This document shows, one piece after another, positions 42,482 through 52,148 of a stretch of DNA of 64,000 nucleotides; position 1 is the first letter of the stretch, and each line of letters begins with the position of its first letter. This stretch comes from Schlesneria sphaerica (GTDB taxonomy: Bacteria > Planctomycetota > Planctomycetia > Planctomycetales > Planctomycetaceae). The notes beneath the pieces were generated by a model. The model made no database searches and was not told the origin of the DNA. It saw nothing but the letters and a program-made list of their open reading frames with translations. The position numbers were made by a program, and so were the translations under genes. The stretch lies in the NCBI RefSeq assembly GCF_044336245.1, contig NZ_CP172346.1:1240001-1304000 (forward strand), in the 5' to 3' direction.

Positions 42482-45400
42482 TTGTCCGCGACGCTCAGAC
42501 GCTCAGGCAGAAAGTCGAGAAAGCGAAGACTCCAAAAGATCCTACGCACGGTGAACCTCAGGTTCATCCTTGTGTTGATGATCAGTCTTCTGGGGCTGGC
42601 TGGAGGTTTGTACCTTCTGCACTCCTTCCAGATGTCGCGCAATTCACAGGCCTACGTGAGAGCCGCGAAGCGTGCCCTGGCAGAAAACAGGATGGACGTT
42701 GCGGCCGCCTATCTCCGCCGTTATGTCCTGCTGGCACCGAAAGACCCGGAAGGTCTGATCCTGTTCGGACAGCTGCTTGAGGATTCAGGCCGTCCGGATC
42801 AGGCTTATGCGATGATGGATCGAGCTCTCAAGCTGGTCCCGGACCGGTCGGACGTCCGTCGGCATCTGGTACGGACCTCTCTGCAAATCGGTCGTTATTC
42901 CGAAGCGGTTTCGCAAATCGAAGAATATCTCCTGAAGGAGAATCCCAAGGATGCAGAGGCACTGACCCAGCTCAGTACATGCTTTTTTTCCTTGAATCGA
43001 TTCGACGAGGCGGAGCGGCCCCTGGAAACTGCGATTGAGGCCGATCCGACATATCTCAAATCGTACACCATGCTCGCATCGCTGCGCCATGAGAGGTTGA
43101 ATCGGGCCTCAGATGCAAATCTCGTCATCGACCAGATGGTCACCGAGAATCCCAACGATCCGATGGCATACTACTATCGGGCACAGTGGCTGGCCGAGCG
43201 ACTTGCAGAACCCAAATCCTCCCGGAAACTGGAACTGCAGAATGCAGATGAAATGCTGGAGCAAGCCGAGAAGGACATCAAACAGGCAATCAAACTTGAT
43301 CCTGATAATGCTGACATTCGCCAACTGGCAATTTTTCTAGCCTACACCAGCAACAAGCTGGATGAACTTCGTGAGCACGCCGAACACGGTATCCGTGTTT
43401 ATCCCACCGATCACCGATTCTATGTGTCGCTCGCAGAACTGGAGCGGATGCAAAAGAATACGCCAGCGGCCTTCGACGTCCTGATGCGTGGTGTGGCGGC
43501 TGCGCCAGACAATCTTCCCATCAAGTGGTCGCTCGCCGATATTGCGATTGAACTCGGAAAGTTCAGCGAAGCAGAGGGCCTGATTCGCAGATTGAGTGAG
43601 GAAAAGTACCGGCGTGAACTGGTTGCTTACCTCGAAGCGAAGTCGGCGATCTACCGACAGGATTGGCTCACTGCCATCGATCTGATCGAATCGTTTCGTA
43701 ACAATCTGCGGGATCGCCCCGACCTTGCTAAAGACGCTGAATTCTGGCTTGGAATGGCCCATGGCGAAACACTGTCTTTGAATCAGCAATTGATTTCCCT
43801 GAGGCGTTCCGTCGCCTTGGATCCCAACTACGCTCAGTCACGCCTCGAACTGGCGAACGCCCTGTCCAACGCGGGATTACTGTCTGAAGCTATTGCGGAA
43901 TATGAGCAGCTCCTCACGCTGCCGAAAGCTCCTGTGCCTGCGGCAATTGGTCTGGTAAAGGCGTTGCTCGCCTGGAACCTGACTCACCCCGCGACATGGG
44001 ATGAATTCGACAAAGTGCTGCTGCGCATGGAAGGAGAGCCTTCGCTCCAGGACCAGGTGGCCTTGTTCCGTATGGAGAAGCACCTGGCCCATGATGACGT
44101 GGCCGGGGCAGAGAAAGTCGTCGCAGAAGCCCGCGCAAAAAAAACCGATTCGATGGAATTATGGCAAGCGGAAATCTCGCTGGCCCTGCTGCAAAGTGAG
44201 TGGGACAAGGCGGAACAGCTCATCCAATCGGCCAATGAACATTTCGGCGACACGGTGAGATTGAGGCTGATCAAGGCTCGCTACGTGATGCGGCACCGTG
44301 GGCCCGACACAATCGCCCAATTATTGAAGCTCGCCGAAAAGAACAGCAAATGGACCGATGCCGAATATCGGGAACTTGCCGGTGGACTGGTGCCCCTGTT
44401 CTCGAATGCAGGGGATCAGGTCACAGCGGAAAAGCTGGGGCGGGAAATCGCCGCAGCAGAACCGAAAAATCTTCCCGTTCGCCTTGCTCTGCTCGACATC
44501 GCTCTCAGTGCGAAGAAGCCCGACCTCATGGCGAGTGTTCTGGAAGAAGTGAAGGGGATTGCTGGCGAGAAAGCTGTTTGGCATTACGGCCAGGCACTTC
44601 GACTGTCCCTTTCCAGCAACGGAGCCCCCTCAGAAAGCGACGCCAAAACACTGCGGCGAGAGGGCCTCGCCCACTTGAGTAAGGCCAAGACAACCGCCCC
44701 GAACTGGAGTCGTATCCCGTTACTTGCGGGTGAAATCAGCGAACAGCTTGGGGACCCCGACCAGGCAGCCGACTATTACCTCGAGGCAATTCGACTCGGA
44801 GACCGAAGTACAGCTGTATCCGGTCGTACGCTTGCCTTGCTATTCAAGCTGTCGAAGTTCGACGCGGCGGCGAACCTGATCCGCGAACTAAAAGAGTCGC
44901 ACGTCTCGTTTACCGAAGAAATGCATCGGGCAGAAGTCGATATCGCATTGGAACTGGGCCGAAGCAAGGAAGCGCTCAAAGCAACTGAGGACTTGGTTCG
45001 TGTATCGAAAGAGGCCCTCGATCCGCTGTGGCTAGGTCAGGTATATGCGACACTGGGAAATTACAAGCTGGCCGAGCCCCAGTTCCGCGAAGCAATTGCG
45101 CTCAATAAGAGCGATCCCAAGGCTTGGATCGGTCTCGTGCAGGTGCTGGTCCTGTCGGGAAAGAAGAACGAGGTGGACTCCATCATTGCTGAAGAGCAAA
45201 CAGCATTGTCTGGCGAACAGGCGCCTCTCACAATTGGCTTAAGCTATGAACTGGCAGGTAAGTTCGAACAAGCTCGTCAGATTTACCAAACCGCCTACGA
45301 CAAAACACCCCAGAGTCTGACCATCGGTCATCGCCTGGCTGATTATCTGATGAAAGTCGGCGATAACTCTTCCGCTGAAGCTGTGTTGCGAAAGATGATA

Positions 45401-46834
45401 AAAGTTGCCAGTTCCGGCGACATGTCGCACACCGATCAACTTCCCGGAGTTCAACGGAAATTGGCTCGGGTCTTAATGAGTCGAGGAGGGCAGGATCAGC
45501 TCGGGGAAGCTCTGGGAATCGTCGAACGCCATCTCGCAGTGAATCCCAATTCCGTCGAAGACGCACACCTGAAGGCCGTCATCCTGGCAAACACGGCTTC
45601 AACAGTCCAGCAGCAGCAGGCGGTGGCGATTCTGGAAAAACTGCTCCGTCAGAACCCGTCCTCTGCGACGTCTGCAGACGACCGGTTCCTGCTCGCACGA
45701 CTCTATGTGCAGGCTGGGGATCGGCCGAAAGCGAGAAATGAGCTCAAGAAGCTGATCACAACGCGAAAGGACGATCCTCGTTACTACAACGCATACGCAC
45801 AATTGAGCCTGCAGTCAGGGGAGTTGACGGAAGCGGAGCTGTACCTGGGCATTTTGCAGAAACTTGCGCCGAAAGAACTTTCAACGTCGGAACTCGAAGC
45901 GCAACTTTTGTTTCGCAAAGAGCAATATGCTGATGTCGTTCGATTGCTGAAAGGGATTGCAAACAGTCGTTCAATCGACCCATCCAAAGCCGATTCGACC
46001 GTGAAATTTAAGCTCTGGGCGGCAAAAAGCCTGGAAGAGTTCGGACGGCGACTGGAGCAGATGGGCCAGTCATCCGAAGCCGCCAAGTTCGCCGCCGAAG
46101 CGGAGGCTCTCTATAAAAAGTATATCGAGGACCGACCGGAAGAGATGCTCGCGCTGGCGGAGTTTCTCGTTCAGACGAGTGAGATCGATCGCGCATTGGA
46201 TCTGCTTCAGGAGCACGGGGCCAAATCTTCCCCCATGCGGATCGCCAGTGTGGCTGTGGCGATGATGAAGAATCCCCAAGCGACAACGGCACAGATGTCC
46301 CGACTTCAGTCCTTGATCGATGCGAATATTTCGACGCATGCCGATTCGCCGCTGATCCCCTTAATTTCAGCAGATTTGAAAAGCTGGCGCGGTCATTACG
46401 GGGAAGCCCTGAATGGTTATCGCACGATTTTGTCGCGTGACGAAAAGAATATCCCGGCACTCAATAATCTCGCAGTGCTGCTCGCACTGACCGGGGGCGA
46501 CGCGAACGAAGCACACGGTCTCATCCAGCGGGCACTCGATGCAGGGGGACCCGTCCACGTGCTTCTGGACTCGCGTGGACTCATCAATCTCTCGTCAGGT
46601 CACCCCGAAAAGTCTGTCGGGGACTTTGAAGGAGCAGTTAGCCAGCGTGAGACCGCAGAAAGACGGTTCCACGTTGCCCGAGCTTATGCAGCATTGAAAC
46701 AACACGACGCCGCTCGCAAGGCCATTCAACGTGCACAACAGCTTTCACTGCGGGAACACGAACTTCACCCGCTCGAGCGCCCGTTCTTGAAAGAGTTACT
46801 GGGCTTGCTCCAGGAGCAGGCTGCCCAGAAATAG
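42482..46834 (+). CDS. Giant TPR protein B, paralog of the preceding gene
   Basis: The 1450-residue product uses a TTG start (42482) so that the single span (FILVLMISLLGLAGGLYLLHSF) has a basic N-terminal tail. The next segment (SQAYVRAAKRALAENRMDVAAAYLRRYVLLAPKDPEGLILFGQ) matches protein A nearly position for position, and both end with a similar LNNLA...LALTGG...AL..I..A...GG block. This is a tandem duplication. TPR density and length suggest a scaffold for surface-polymer or protein-export machinery. Confidence 0.85.
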   Translation: MSATLRRSGRKSRKRRLQKILRTVNLRFILVLMISLLGLAGGLYLLHSFQMSRNSQAYVRAAKRALAENRMDVAAAYLRRYVLLAPKDPEGLILFGQLLEDSGRPDQAYAMMDRALKLVPDRSDVRRHLVRTSLQIGRYSEAVSQIEEYLLKENPKDAEALTQLSTCFFSLNRFDEAERPLETAIEADPTYLKSYTMLASLRHERLNRASDANLVIDQMVTENPNDPMAYYYRAQWLAERLAEPKSSRKLELQNADEMLEQAEKDIKQAIKLDPDNADIRQLAIFLAYTSNKLDELREHAEHGIRVYPTDHRFYVSLAELERMQKNTPAAFDVLMRGVAAAPDNLPIKWSLADIAIELGKFSEAEGLIRRLSEEKYRRELVAYLEAKSAIYRQDWLTAIDLIESFRNNLRDRPDLAKDAEFWLGMAHGETLSLNQQLISLRRSVALDPNYAQSRLELANALSNAGLLSEAIAEYEQLLTLPKAPVPAAIGLVKALLAWNLTHPATWDEFDKVLLRMEGEPSLQDQVALFRMEKHLAHDDVAGAEKVVAEARAKKTDSMELWQAEISLALLQSEWDKAEQLIQSANEHFGDTVRLRLIKARYVMRHRGPDTIAQLLKLAEKNSKWTDAEYRELAGGLVPLFSNAGDQVTAEKLGREIAAAEPKNLPVRLALLDIALSAKKPDLMASVLEEVKGIAGEKAVWHYGQALRLSLSSNGAPSESDAKTLRREGLAHLSKAKTTAPNWSRIPLLAGEISEQLGDPDQAADYYLEAIRLGDRSTAVSGRTLALLFKLSKFDAAANLIRELKESHVSFTEEMHRAEVDIALELGRSKEALKATEDLVRVSKEALDPLWLGQVYATLGNYKLAEPQFREAIALNKSDPKAWIGLVQVLVLSGKKNEVDSIIAEEQTALSGEQAPLTIGLSYELAGKFEQARQIYQTAYDKTPQSLTIGHRLADYLMKVGDNSSAEAVLRKMIKVASSGDMSHTDQLPGVQRKLARVLMSRGGQDQLGEALGIVERHLAVNPNSVEDAHLKAVILANTASTVQQQQAVAILEKLLRQNPSSATSADDRFLLARLYVQAGDRPKARNELKKLITTRKDDPRYYNAYAQLSLQSGELTEAELYLGILQKLAPKELSTSELEAQLLFRKEQYADVVRLLKGIANSRSIDPSKADSTVKFKLWAAKSLEEFGRRLEQMGQSSEAAKFAAEAEALYKKYIEDRPEEMLALAEFLVQTSEIDRALDLLQEHGAKSSPMRIASVAVAMMKNPQATTAQMSRLQSLIDANISTHADSPLIPLISADLKSWRGHYGEALNGYRTILSRDEKNIPALNNLAVLLALTGGDANEAHGLIQRALDAGGPVHVLLDSRGLINLSSGHPEKSVGDFEGAVSQRETAERRFHVARAYAALKQHDAARKAIQRAQQLSLREHELHPLERPFLKELLGLLQEQAAQK

Positions 46835-47146
46835 ACATCTTTTCGCGCCAAGTCATCCCAGGAACGGTGTGCAGCAATAGCAAAGTTCTGCGAAAAAAGC
46901 GTATCGGGTGGCGAGAATCGCAAATTACGACGCGCAATCTGCCCCGACTCCCGAACAGGTTTTCTTAGTAAAGTCAGCGCAGTCAAAACTTTCTTGAGCA
47001 ATCATAGTGTACAAATTTTTAAAAACTGAGATCTTATCTCTGGAATTGGCTTGATTTGCCGATATCAGAGGAGTTAAAATCGGCAGAGTGAACCGATGTC
47101 GAAAAGCCATAGGGGCTGTGATTCAGTAATCGTGGACTCTTGAACC
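46835..47146 (+). other. Intergenic region
   Basis: About 310 nt, AT-richer than its surroundings, with no gene. It probably holds the promoter of the next gene; no strong box pair was picked out. Confidence 0.45.
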
Positions 47147-47689
47147 ATGTCGAATACTCGCACCCGAATCAGGAAAGGACATGCCAATCACATTGATTGG
47201 GTTTTGGTCCTTGGATTCGCGGTTCTTGCAGGATTCGGTAATTCGGATGTTCGAGCAGAACTAATTACTCCTATCGAGAACGCAGGATCGTCGCAACTGC
47301 GAGGCCTGATCGATGATCAGGGTACTTTCTACAGCCGGCTGTTGAGCTGGACGGAATTTGAGCCCGTCAACATTATCGTCGGTGCTCAGGCCAATTCCCC
47401 AGTTGCTGACTCAATCGAGCACGGTCATGAAGAGGTTCCACCTGAGTCTGAACTGATTCTCGCCCCGGGTACATTCCAGGGATCTGGCGGAACATCCTCT
47501 TCATCGACTTCCACCTCTGGCGGAAGCGCTCCTCCTGTTTATGCCGCTCTCTTAACACTGCGTTCAGCGCTCCCCGATCCCGTTCTGCTTCTGCACTGGC
47601 GGAGGGGGGAGTTTCTGCAAATTCCTGATGCACCTTCTTCAGGACTCTTCCGCCCTCCGAGGCAACTTCCTCACAATTTCTCAGTTTAA
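47147..47689 (+). CDS. Putative secreted protein
   Basis: The product has 180 residues with a basic start, a hydrophobic segment (WVLVLGFAVLAGFG) and DVRAE as a possible cleavage site. The mature part has a Gly/Ser/Thr-rich stretch (GGTSSSSTSTSGGSAPP) near residues 120-135. No sorting signal is seen at the end, and no family is recognised. It sits immediately before the PEP-CTERM protein gene. The real C-terminus may be misread, since the last 30 residues look less protein-like. Confidence 0.5.
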   Translation: MSNTRTRIRKGHANHIDWVLVLGFAVLAGFGNSDVRAELITPIENAGSSQLRGLIDDQGTFYSRLLSWTEFEPVNIIVGAQANSPVADSIEHGHEEVPPESELILAPGTFQGSGGTSSSSTSTSGGSAPPVYAALLTLRSALPDPVLLLHWRRGEFLQIPDAPSSGLFRPPRQLPHNFSV

Positions 47690-47821
47690 TTGTGTTGAGT
47701 TGATGGGGATTGCCCCAAATTTCTTCGGATTCATGGGCTGAGTTTGTACTTTCGGGCGCACTGTGCAGTCCCGGGTATGGACTTTCCAAAAAGAGTTTCA
47801 ATCTACAGAAGGTTAAGATCT

Positions 47822-48466
47822 ATGTTGTTCGCAAACAGCCTCCGCAAATTGGCTTTGGGTCTCGTCGTCGCCGCTGCATCGTTTGGCGTTGCAGCTCCAG
47901 CTTCGGCTGACGTTTTCTATGACGTCGTCTCCCAAACTCAAGTGAACTCGACCGGTTTCCTCGTTGGCAATCCAGCCAACTGGTACACCGTTTACGATGT
48001 TCGCCTGAACCTGTCTAACTCAGACTTTGCTGGTCTTCAGGGATTCACCAAGGGCTACCTGTCCTTCTTCAGTACCCCTACTGGTCCATCGACCGCTGGT
48101 CCTGAACTGGAATTGAACCACACGTTCAACATCTACTCCGGCGCTAACCAGACGGGCACCCTGCTGCTGTCCGGTACAGGCACCTCGACCCTGACCCGCT
48201 CAGGTAACAACTCGGTCGCATGGGTTAGCGATACTCACACCTTCACCTCGGGCGTCAATGCCCCAACCGAAGGTAAGTTCTACCTGAACTTTACGCTCGC
48301 TAACCAGCCAATTCCAGCTGGTAACGATTTCCCACAGTTCGTGACCTTCGCAACCTCAGGGACGTTTACGACTGTTCCAGAACCTTCAACCTTTGCGTTG
48401 CTGGCTCTCGGTGGTCTTGGTCTGGGCGTTCGGGCTTACCGACGACGCAATGCAGCAGCTTGCTAA
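47822..48466 (+). CDS. PEP-CTERM surface protein
   Basis: The start is ATG 47822, with AGAAGG upstream, giving 214 residues and a clean signal peptide (LALGLVVAAASFGVAAPASA). The mature region is a beta-rich, Ser/Thr/Asn-rich domain (SFFSTPTGPSTAGPELELN). The C-terminus is VPEPSTFALLALGGLGLGVR then a basic tail (YRRRN), a full PEP-CTERM sorting signal. It is the likely substrate of the exosortase at 33,653. A strong terminator follows. Codon use is highly biased toward C-ending codons, as for an abundant protein. Confidence 0.93.
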   Translation: MLFANSLRKLALGLVVAAASFGVAAPASADVFYDVVSQTQVNSTGFLVGNPANWYTVYDVRLNLSNSDFAGLQGFTKGYLSFFSTPTGPSTAGPELELNHTFNIYSGANQTGTLLLSGTGTSTLTRSGNNSVAWVSDTHTFTSGVNAPTEGKFYLNFTLANQPIPAGNDFPQFVTFATSGTFTTVPEPSTFALLALGGLGLGVRAYRRRNAAAC

Positions 48467-48527
48467 TTGCTGGCCGCTGATTGCTTGATCAAAGTGGTCA
48501 CGACATCCGTCAGCGACTGCTAAATTT

Positions 48528-48567
48528 GGGAAAGCCGCTCTTTATGGGGCGGCTTTCCTTGTTTTTT
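48528..48567 (+). terminator. Rho-independent terminator after PEP-CTERM gene
   Basis: GGAAAGCCGC (48529-48538) pairs with GCGGCTTTCC (48549-48558), followed by TTGTTTTTT. Confidence 0.9.
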
Positions 48568-48740
48568 ACGCTCCGGAAACCGGGTATGCTTTTATCTCGC
48601 TTCACTTGAATGAGGCCAAATCCGTACCTGTGCGACGCGGTCGTGTTAGTCTCGCTTGCACAACGTCACGGTTGCCCGACAAGGCCGCAGACAAGATTGA
48701 TGCAGATAGTCATTCACTGTCACTTGGGAAAAACAAGCCG

Positions 48741-49409
48741 ATGGCCGCGATCTCATACGTGCTACCGTTTTGCCTCTACCTCTTGCCGGCCATGCTTGAA
48801 CCTTCGGACTCTCAGTCCGCTACTTACATGCTGATTTGTACGTTGAAGGGATTACTTGCAACGGGGGCACTCATCCTGTTCAGAAAGTCTTACCCCAAAT
48901 TTTCGACCCGGGGTTTCGGACTGGCTGTCGCAGGAGGCATCGTCGGATTCGGAATTTGGATAGGGCTGGTATACGCTCAATCCGCAGTCCCAGTTATTCA
49001 CAATGCGATCATCTCTGTACAGGGAACGAGAGCTGGCTTCAATCCATTTGTAGACGGATCACCGACGCCTCTGCAGATCGCCTTCACCGCAGTCCGCCTG
49101 GTTGAACTGGCAATCGTTGTCCCACTCGTGGAAGAGATCTTCTGGCGAGGGTTTCTATCTCGATATCTGATTTCAGACGACTTTGAAAAGGTGCCCGAAG
49201 GGGTATTCACAACCACAAGTTTTCTGGTTGTTTCACTCATGTTTGCCGCGGTCCACCCCGAGGTGTTCGGGGCTTTCGTCTGGGGGTCATTGGTAAATCT
49301 TATTTACATACGTACCATGAATATTTGGGCATGTGTGCTGACGCATTCTGTTACAAACGCAATTCTTGGCGTGTTTGTCTTGACTAATAAGGCTTGGTAT
49401 CTTTGGTAA
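48741..49409 (+). CDS. CPBP-family (CAAX-like) membrane protease
   Basis: The product has 222 residues from ATG 48741; a TTG at 48606 would add 45 hydrophilic residues. About seven spans are present. VVPLVEEIFWRGFLSRYL is the EExxxR motif, SLMFAAVHPEV holds the HxxxF-like His, and IWACVLTHSVTNAILG the final HxxxN. This is the glutamic-type intramembrane protease fold; related 'CAAX prenyl protease-related' proteins occur at exosortase loci and may process or clear sorted proteins. Confidence 0.85.
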   Translation: MAAISYVLPFCLYLLPAMLEPSDSQSATYMLICTLKGLLATGALILFRKSYPKFSTRGFGLAVAGGIVGFGIWIGLVYAQSAVPVIHNAIISVQGTRAGFNPFVDGSPTPLQIAFTAVRLVELAIVVPLVEEIFWRGFLSRYLISDDFEKVPEGVFTTTSFLVVSLMFAAVHPEVFGAFVWGSLVNLIYIRTMNIWACVLTHSVTNAILGVFVLTNKAWYLW

Positions 49410-49595
49410 AAAGGCACAAAAAGCTGGCAATTCGTGAAGCTGGGTGGTATTCCTGAATCAACGAAAAACAGCGGAGTGGACGTTTCACACCGACCGAGGA
49501 TTGCTTTGGCATCGGATCCTCAACGAGGACCTCCTTTCGACGTTGCCCATAGACGGACGGACTTGGTTATTGCTGGTTCTTACAGGACATCTTGA

Positions 49596-50300
49596 GTGCA
49601 ATCTGCGGTCGCATTTTTGTTGATGACAAACGTCTCTCCGCAGGAGTGGCGAGCCCCAATCTTCAATCATTCCCAAGTGATTGGGCGACTTCCGAATTGT
49701 GATATTCAAGTACCGGCCGCCTTTATCCACGTGTCACGCCAACATGCTCTCGTCGGCGCTGACAAAGACGGGCTTTGGATCCAAGACCAGAACTCTTCGG
49801 GAGGAACTCAGTTGAACGGGGTTCCCCTCATTCCGGACGAGAAAACACGGGCGGTCATAGGCGACAGGGTTACGTTGGGTGGGCTGGAACTCTACTTTGT
49901 CTCCCCGGATGCCAGCATTCTGGAGGACAAAGGAGACGCAGACGCAGAAGAAGGACAATCCGGCCGAACAGTTCGATTCACGGCACGATCCGTCAGAACG
50001 GTAGGCGATGATCGACTCAGCGTACTCAGCCCCGCGGAGCTGGAAGTCGTTCGCTGGGTCTGTCGTGGCCTGACGAGTTTCGAAGAGATCGGCCGTCAGC
50101 TTTTTCGCAGCCCACACACCGTACGCACGCAACTTGGCAGCGTGTTTAAGAAACTCGATGTCCATTCCCGCGAGCAGCTTCTGGCCCTGCTACGTAAATG
50201 CGAGATTGCATGGACGCAGCCGGATGCAGCACATGTGAATGTTGCCCCGCTCGATACGACACCCACAGATGACGTCTCGGGCCGGATTGCAGAACACTAG
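49596..50300 (+). CDS. FHA-domain LuxR-type transcription regulator
   Basis: The 234-residue product starts at GTG 49596 (ATG 49623 possible). Residues about 20-105 are an FHA phosphothreonine-binding domain: VIGRLPNCDIQV, HVSRQHALV and GTQLNGVPL. Residues about 143-205 are a LuxR HTH: LSPAELEVVRWVCRGLTSFE, then SPHTVRTQLGSVFKKLDVHSR. A linker separates them. It probably reads Ser/Thr kinase signalling; no kinase is in the window. FHA-LuxR fusions are common in planctomycetes. Confidence 0.9.
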   Translation: MQSAVAFLLMTNVSPQEWRAPIFNHSQVIGRLPNCDIQVPAAFIHVSRQHALVGADKDGLWIQDQNSSGGTQLNGVPLIPDEKTRAVIGDRVTLGGLELYFVSPDASILEDKGDADAEEGQSGRTVRFTARSVRTVGDDRLSVLSPAELEVVRWVCRGLTSFEEIGRQLFRSPHTVRTQLGSVFKKLDVHSREQLLALLRKCEIAWTQPDAAHVNVAPLDTTPTDDVSGRIAEH

Positions 50301-50490
50301 TCTGCTCTGATCGCAGCAATGCTTCTGACGAGACTGTCTGGCTGAATGCTTGTCACTATTCTTGCCGTCTCAACAAGTGATGGCGCGGGTACCTCAATCC
50401 GCAAACCGTCCTGGCGTCGAGCCTTTCGACAACGAGTTTGCTAAGATGGTCCGACTGTTGTCGTTCCGAAGGCTCTAATAGGTTTGCCTC

Positions 50491-51897
50491 ATGGTCCGTG
50501 ATTTTTTGAATGAGAGTCTTTCTCACGACCCCGTCCATGGTTATATCCCCTTCATCGCACGGGCCGGGCTACCCCCAGGAGAGGCGGCAGAGCAGGATGT
50601 GATTGACCATCCCTGGGTTCAACGGATGAGGCACATTCACCAGTTGCAGACAGCATGGTGGGTCTTTCCTTCCGCCGAACACATGCGATTTCAGCACATC
50701 CTGGGTGCGATGCACCTGGCTTCCGTCGCCATCGATCACTGGTATGAGTCGCTGTGCGAGGCCTGCCGTAATGTTCCATCGAGAGCGTACGTCGAGAGCC
50801 TGCTGCGAATGGCTGCCCTCCTGCACGACGTGGGCCATGGCCCCTTCGGCCACTTCTTCGACGATCACTACCTCGACCAGTTCGGGGTAACGCACGAAGA
50901 CATCGGGAGCGCAGTCATTGAGCAAGAGCTCGCTGATATTCTCCGCCGAATTCGCCGTAATCCGAACGGGCGCTTGCAGCCGCTGGAAGAACTGGATCCC
51001 CAGCAGATCTCGTGGCTGATCCGTCGCCCGAAGCCAGGTATGGAGGCTGAGCAGGGACATCCCGACTGGTTACGCAAATTGCGGTCTCTATTCAGCGGGA
51101 TCTACACGGTGGACAACATGGACTTCGTCCTGCGCGACGCGTACATGTCCGGATACAACACCAAGGCTTTCGATCTGAATCGCATCCTGCACTACACATT
51201 CTTCACGTCAGCGGGGCTGACGATCCACGCTCGTGGTCTGCCCACACTGATCAATTTTATTGAAACACGCGCGAACCTGTTCCGCACAATCTACTTCCAT
51301 CGAACAGTCCGGGCCGTCGATCTGGCGCTCGAAGACCTGTTTCCGGAATCGATGCCACATCTGTTTGACGGCAATCCCCTCGACAAGCTCAATGAGTACC
51401 GTCGCTTCACCGAATCCACGTTCATGGTTGATGTCCAGAGATGGGCTGACAGTGCTGACCCGACATTGAAGGACCTTGGCCGACGCTGGCAACAGGTGAT
51501 TTGTCGAGAGGTACACTGGAAAATGGCATGTGAGCGGACGCTCAATTTCCACTCCGGAACCGCCGAGCGAACGACCATCTTTTCAGAACCGGACCTCGTC
51601 CTGAAGCGAGTTCGGGAACGCCTGCCCCGCGAGCTGAAAGATCTCGAACTGAAGATCGACGTTGCGAAACACTATCACCGACCGAGCAGTCGCCTGCCTG
51701 CCAGTGGTCAAAACTTCCTGCTGGACCCTGCCGTGGGAACCCCGCAGGGGCTTTCAGACGATGACCTGTTTCGCGCATTGCCAATCAGCTTTTGTATCTT
51801 TCGGATTTACTCCAAAGACCATCAGCATGATGGAATCCTGAACGGGGCACTGAATTCTGTCATCGGCGAAGTCAGTGATGCTAAAACGAATATGTGA
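50491..51897 (+). CDS. HD-domain phosphohydrolase (dNTPase-like)
   Basis: The 468-residue product has the full HD motif set: HMRFQHILGAMHLA with the first His, LLHDVGHGPFGH with the HD pair, and a later DNMDFVLRDAYMSGY for the last Asp. The N-terminal VQRMRHIHQLQTAWWVFPSA matches the SAMHD1/YwfO-type deoxynucleotide triphosphohydrolase family. The length is typical. The substrate (dNTPs) is inferred from the family. Confidence 0.88.
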   Translation: MVRDFLNESLSHDPVHGYIPFIARAGLPPGEAAEQDVIDHPWVQRMRHIHQLQTAWWVFPSAEHMRFQHILGAMHLASVAIDHWYESLCEACRNVPSRAYVESLLRMAALLHDVGHGPFGHFFDDHYLDQFGVTHEDIGSAVIEQELADILRRIRRNPNGRLQPLEELDPQQISWLIRRPKPGMEAEQGHPDWLRKLRSLFSGIYTVDNMDFVLRDAYMSGYNTKAFDLNRILHYTFFTSAGLTIHARGLPTLINFIETRANLFRTIYFHRTVRAVDLALEDLFPESMPHLFDGNPLDKLNEYRRFTESTFMVDVQRWADSADPTLKDLGRRWQQVICREVHWKMACERTLNFHSGTAERTTIFSEPDLVLKRVRERLPRELKDLELKIDVAKHYHRPSSRLPASGQNFLLDPAVGTPQGLSDDDLFRALPISFCIFRIYSKDHQHDGILNGALNSVIGEVSDAKTNM

Positions 51898-52148
51898 TCC
51901 ACTCAACGTCACTCTGCTGCAATTGTCCACCCATTCGCCAGGGTGACGCGGGAATGGGGAAGCCACGCCCAAGGGGCACTCAGGGCTCCTGCGCCCTCCG
52001 ACAGTCATGGATCTCCCCCTCATGAGAGGTCATCACTGGGAACAGGCGTTGTTGAGCAAGGGCACCTGTCCTGCTCGACGGTTCCCGACGAAGCCTTACG
52101 TCTTTTTCGTCGCGCATCGAAATTTTCATCCGCGACCATCTGAAAAGG

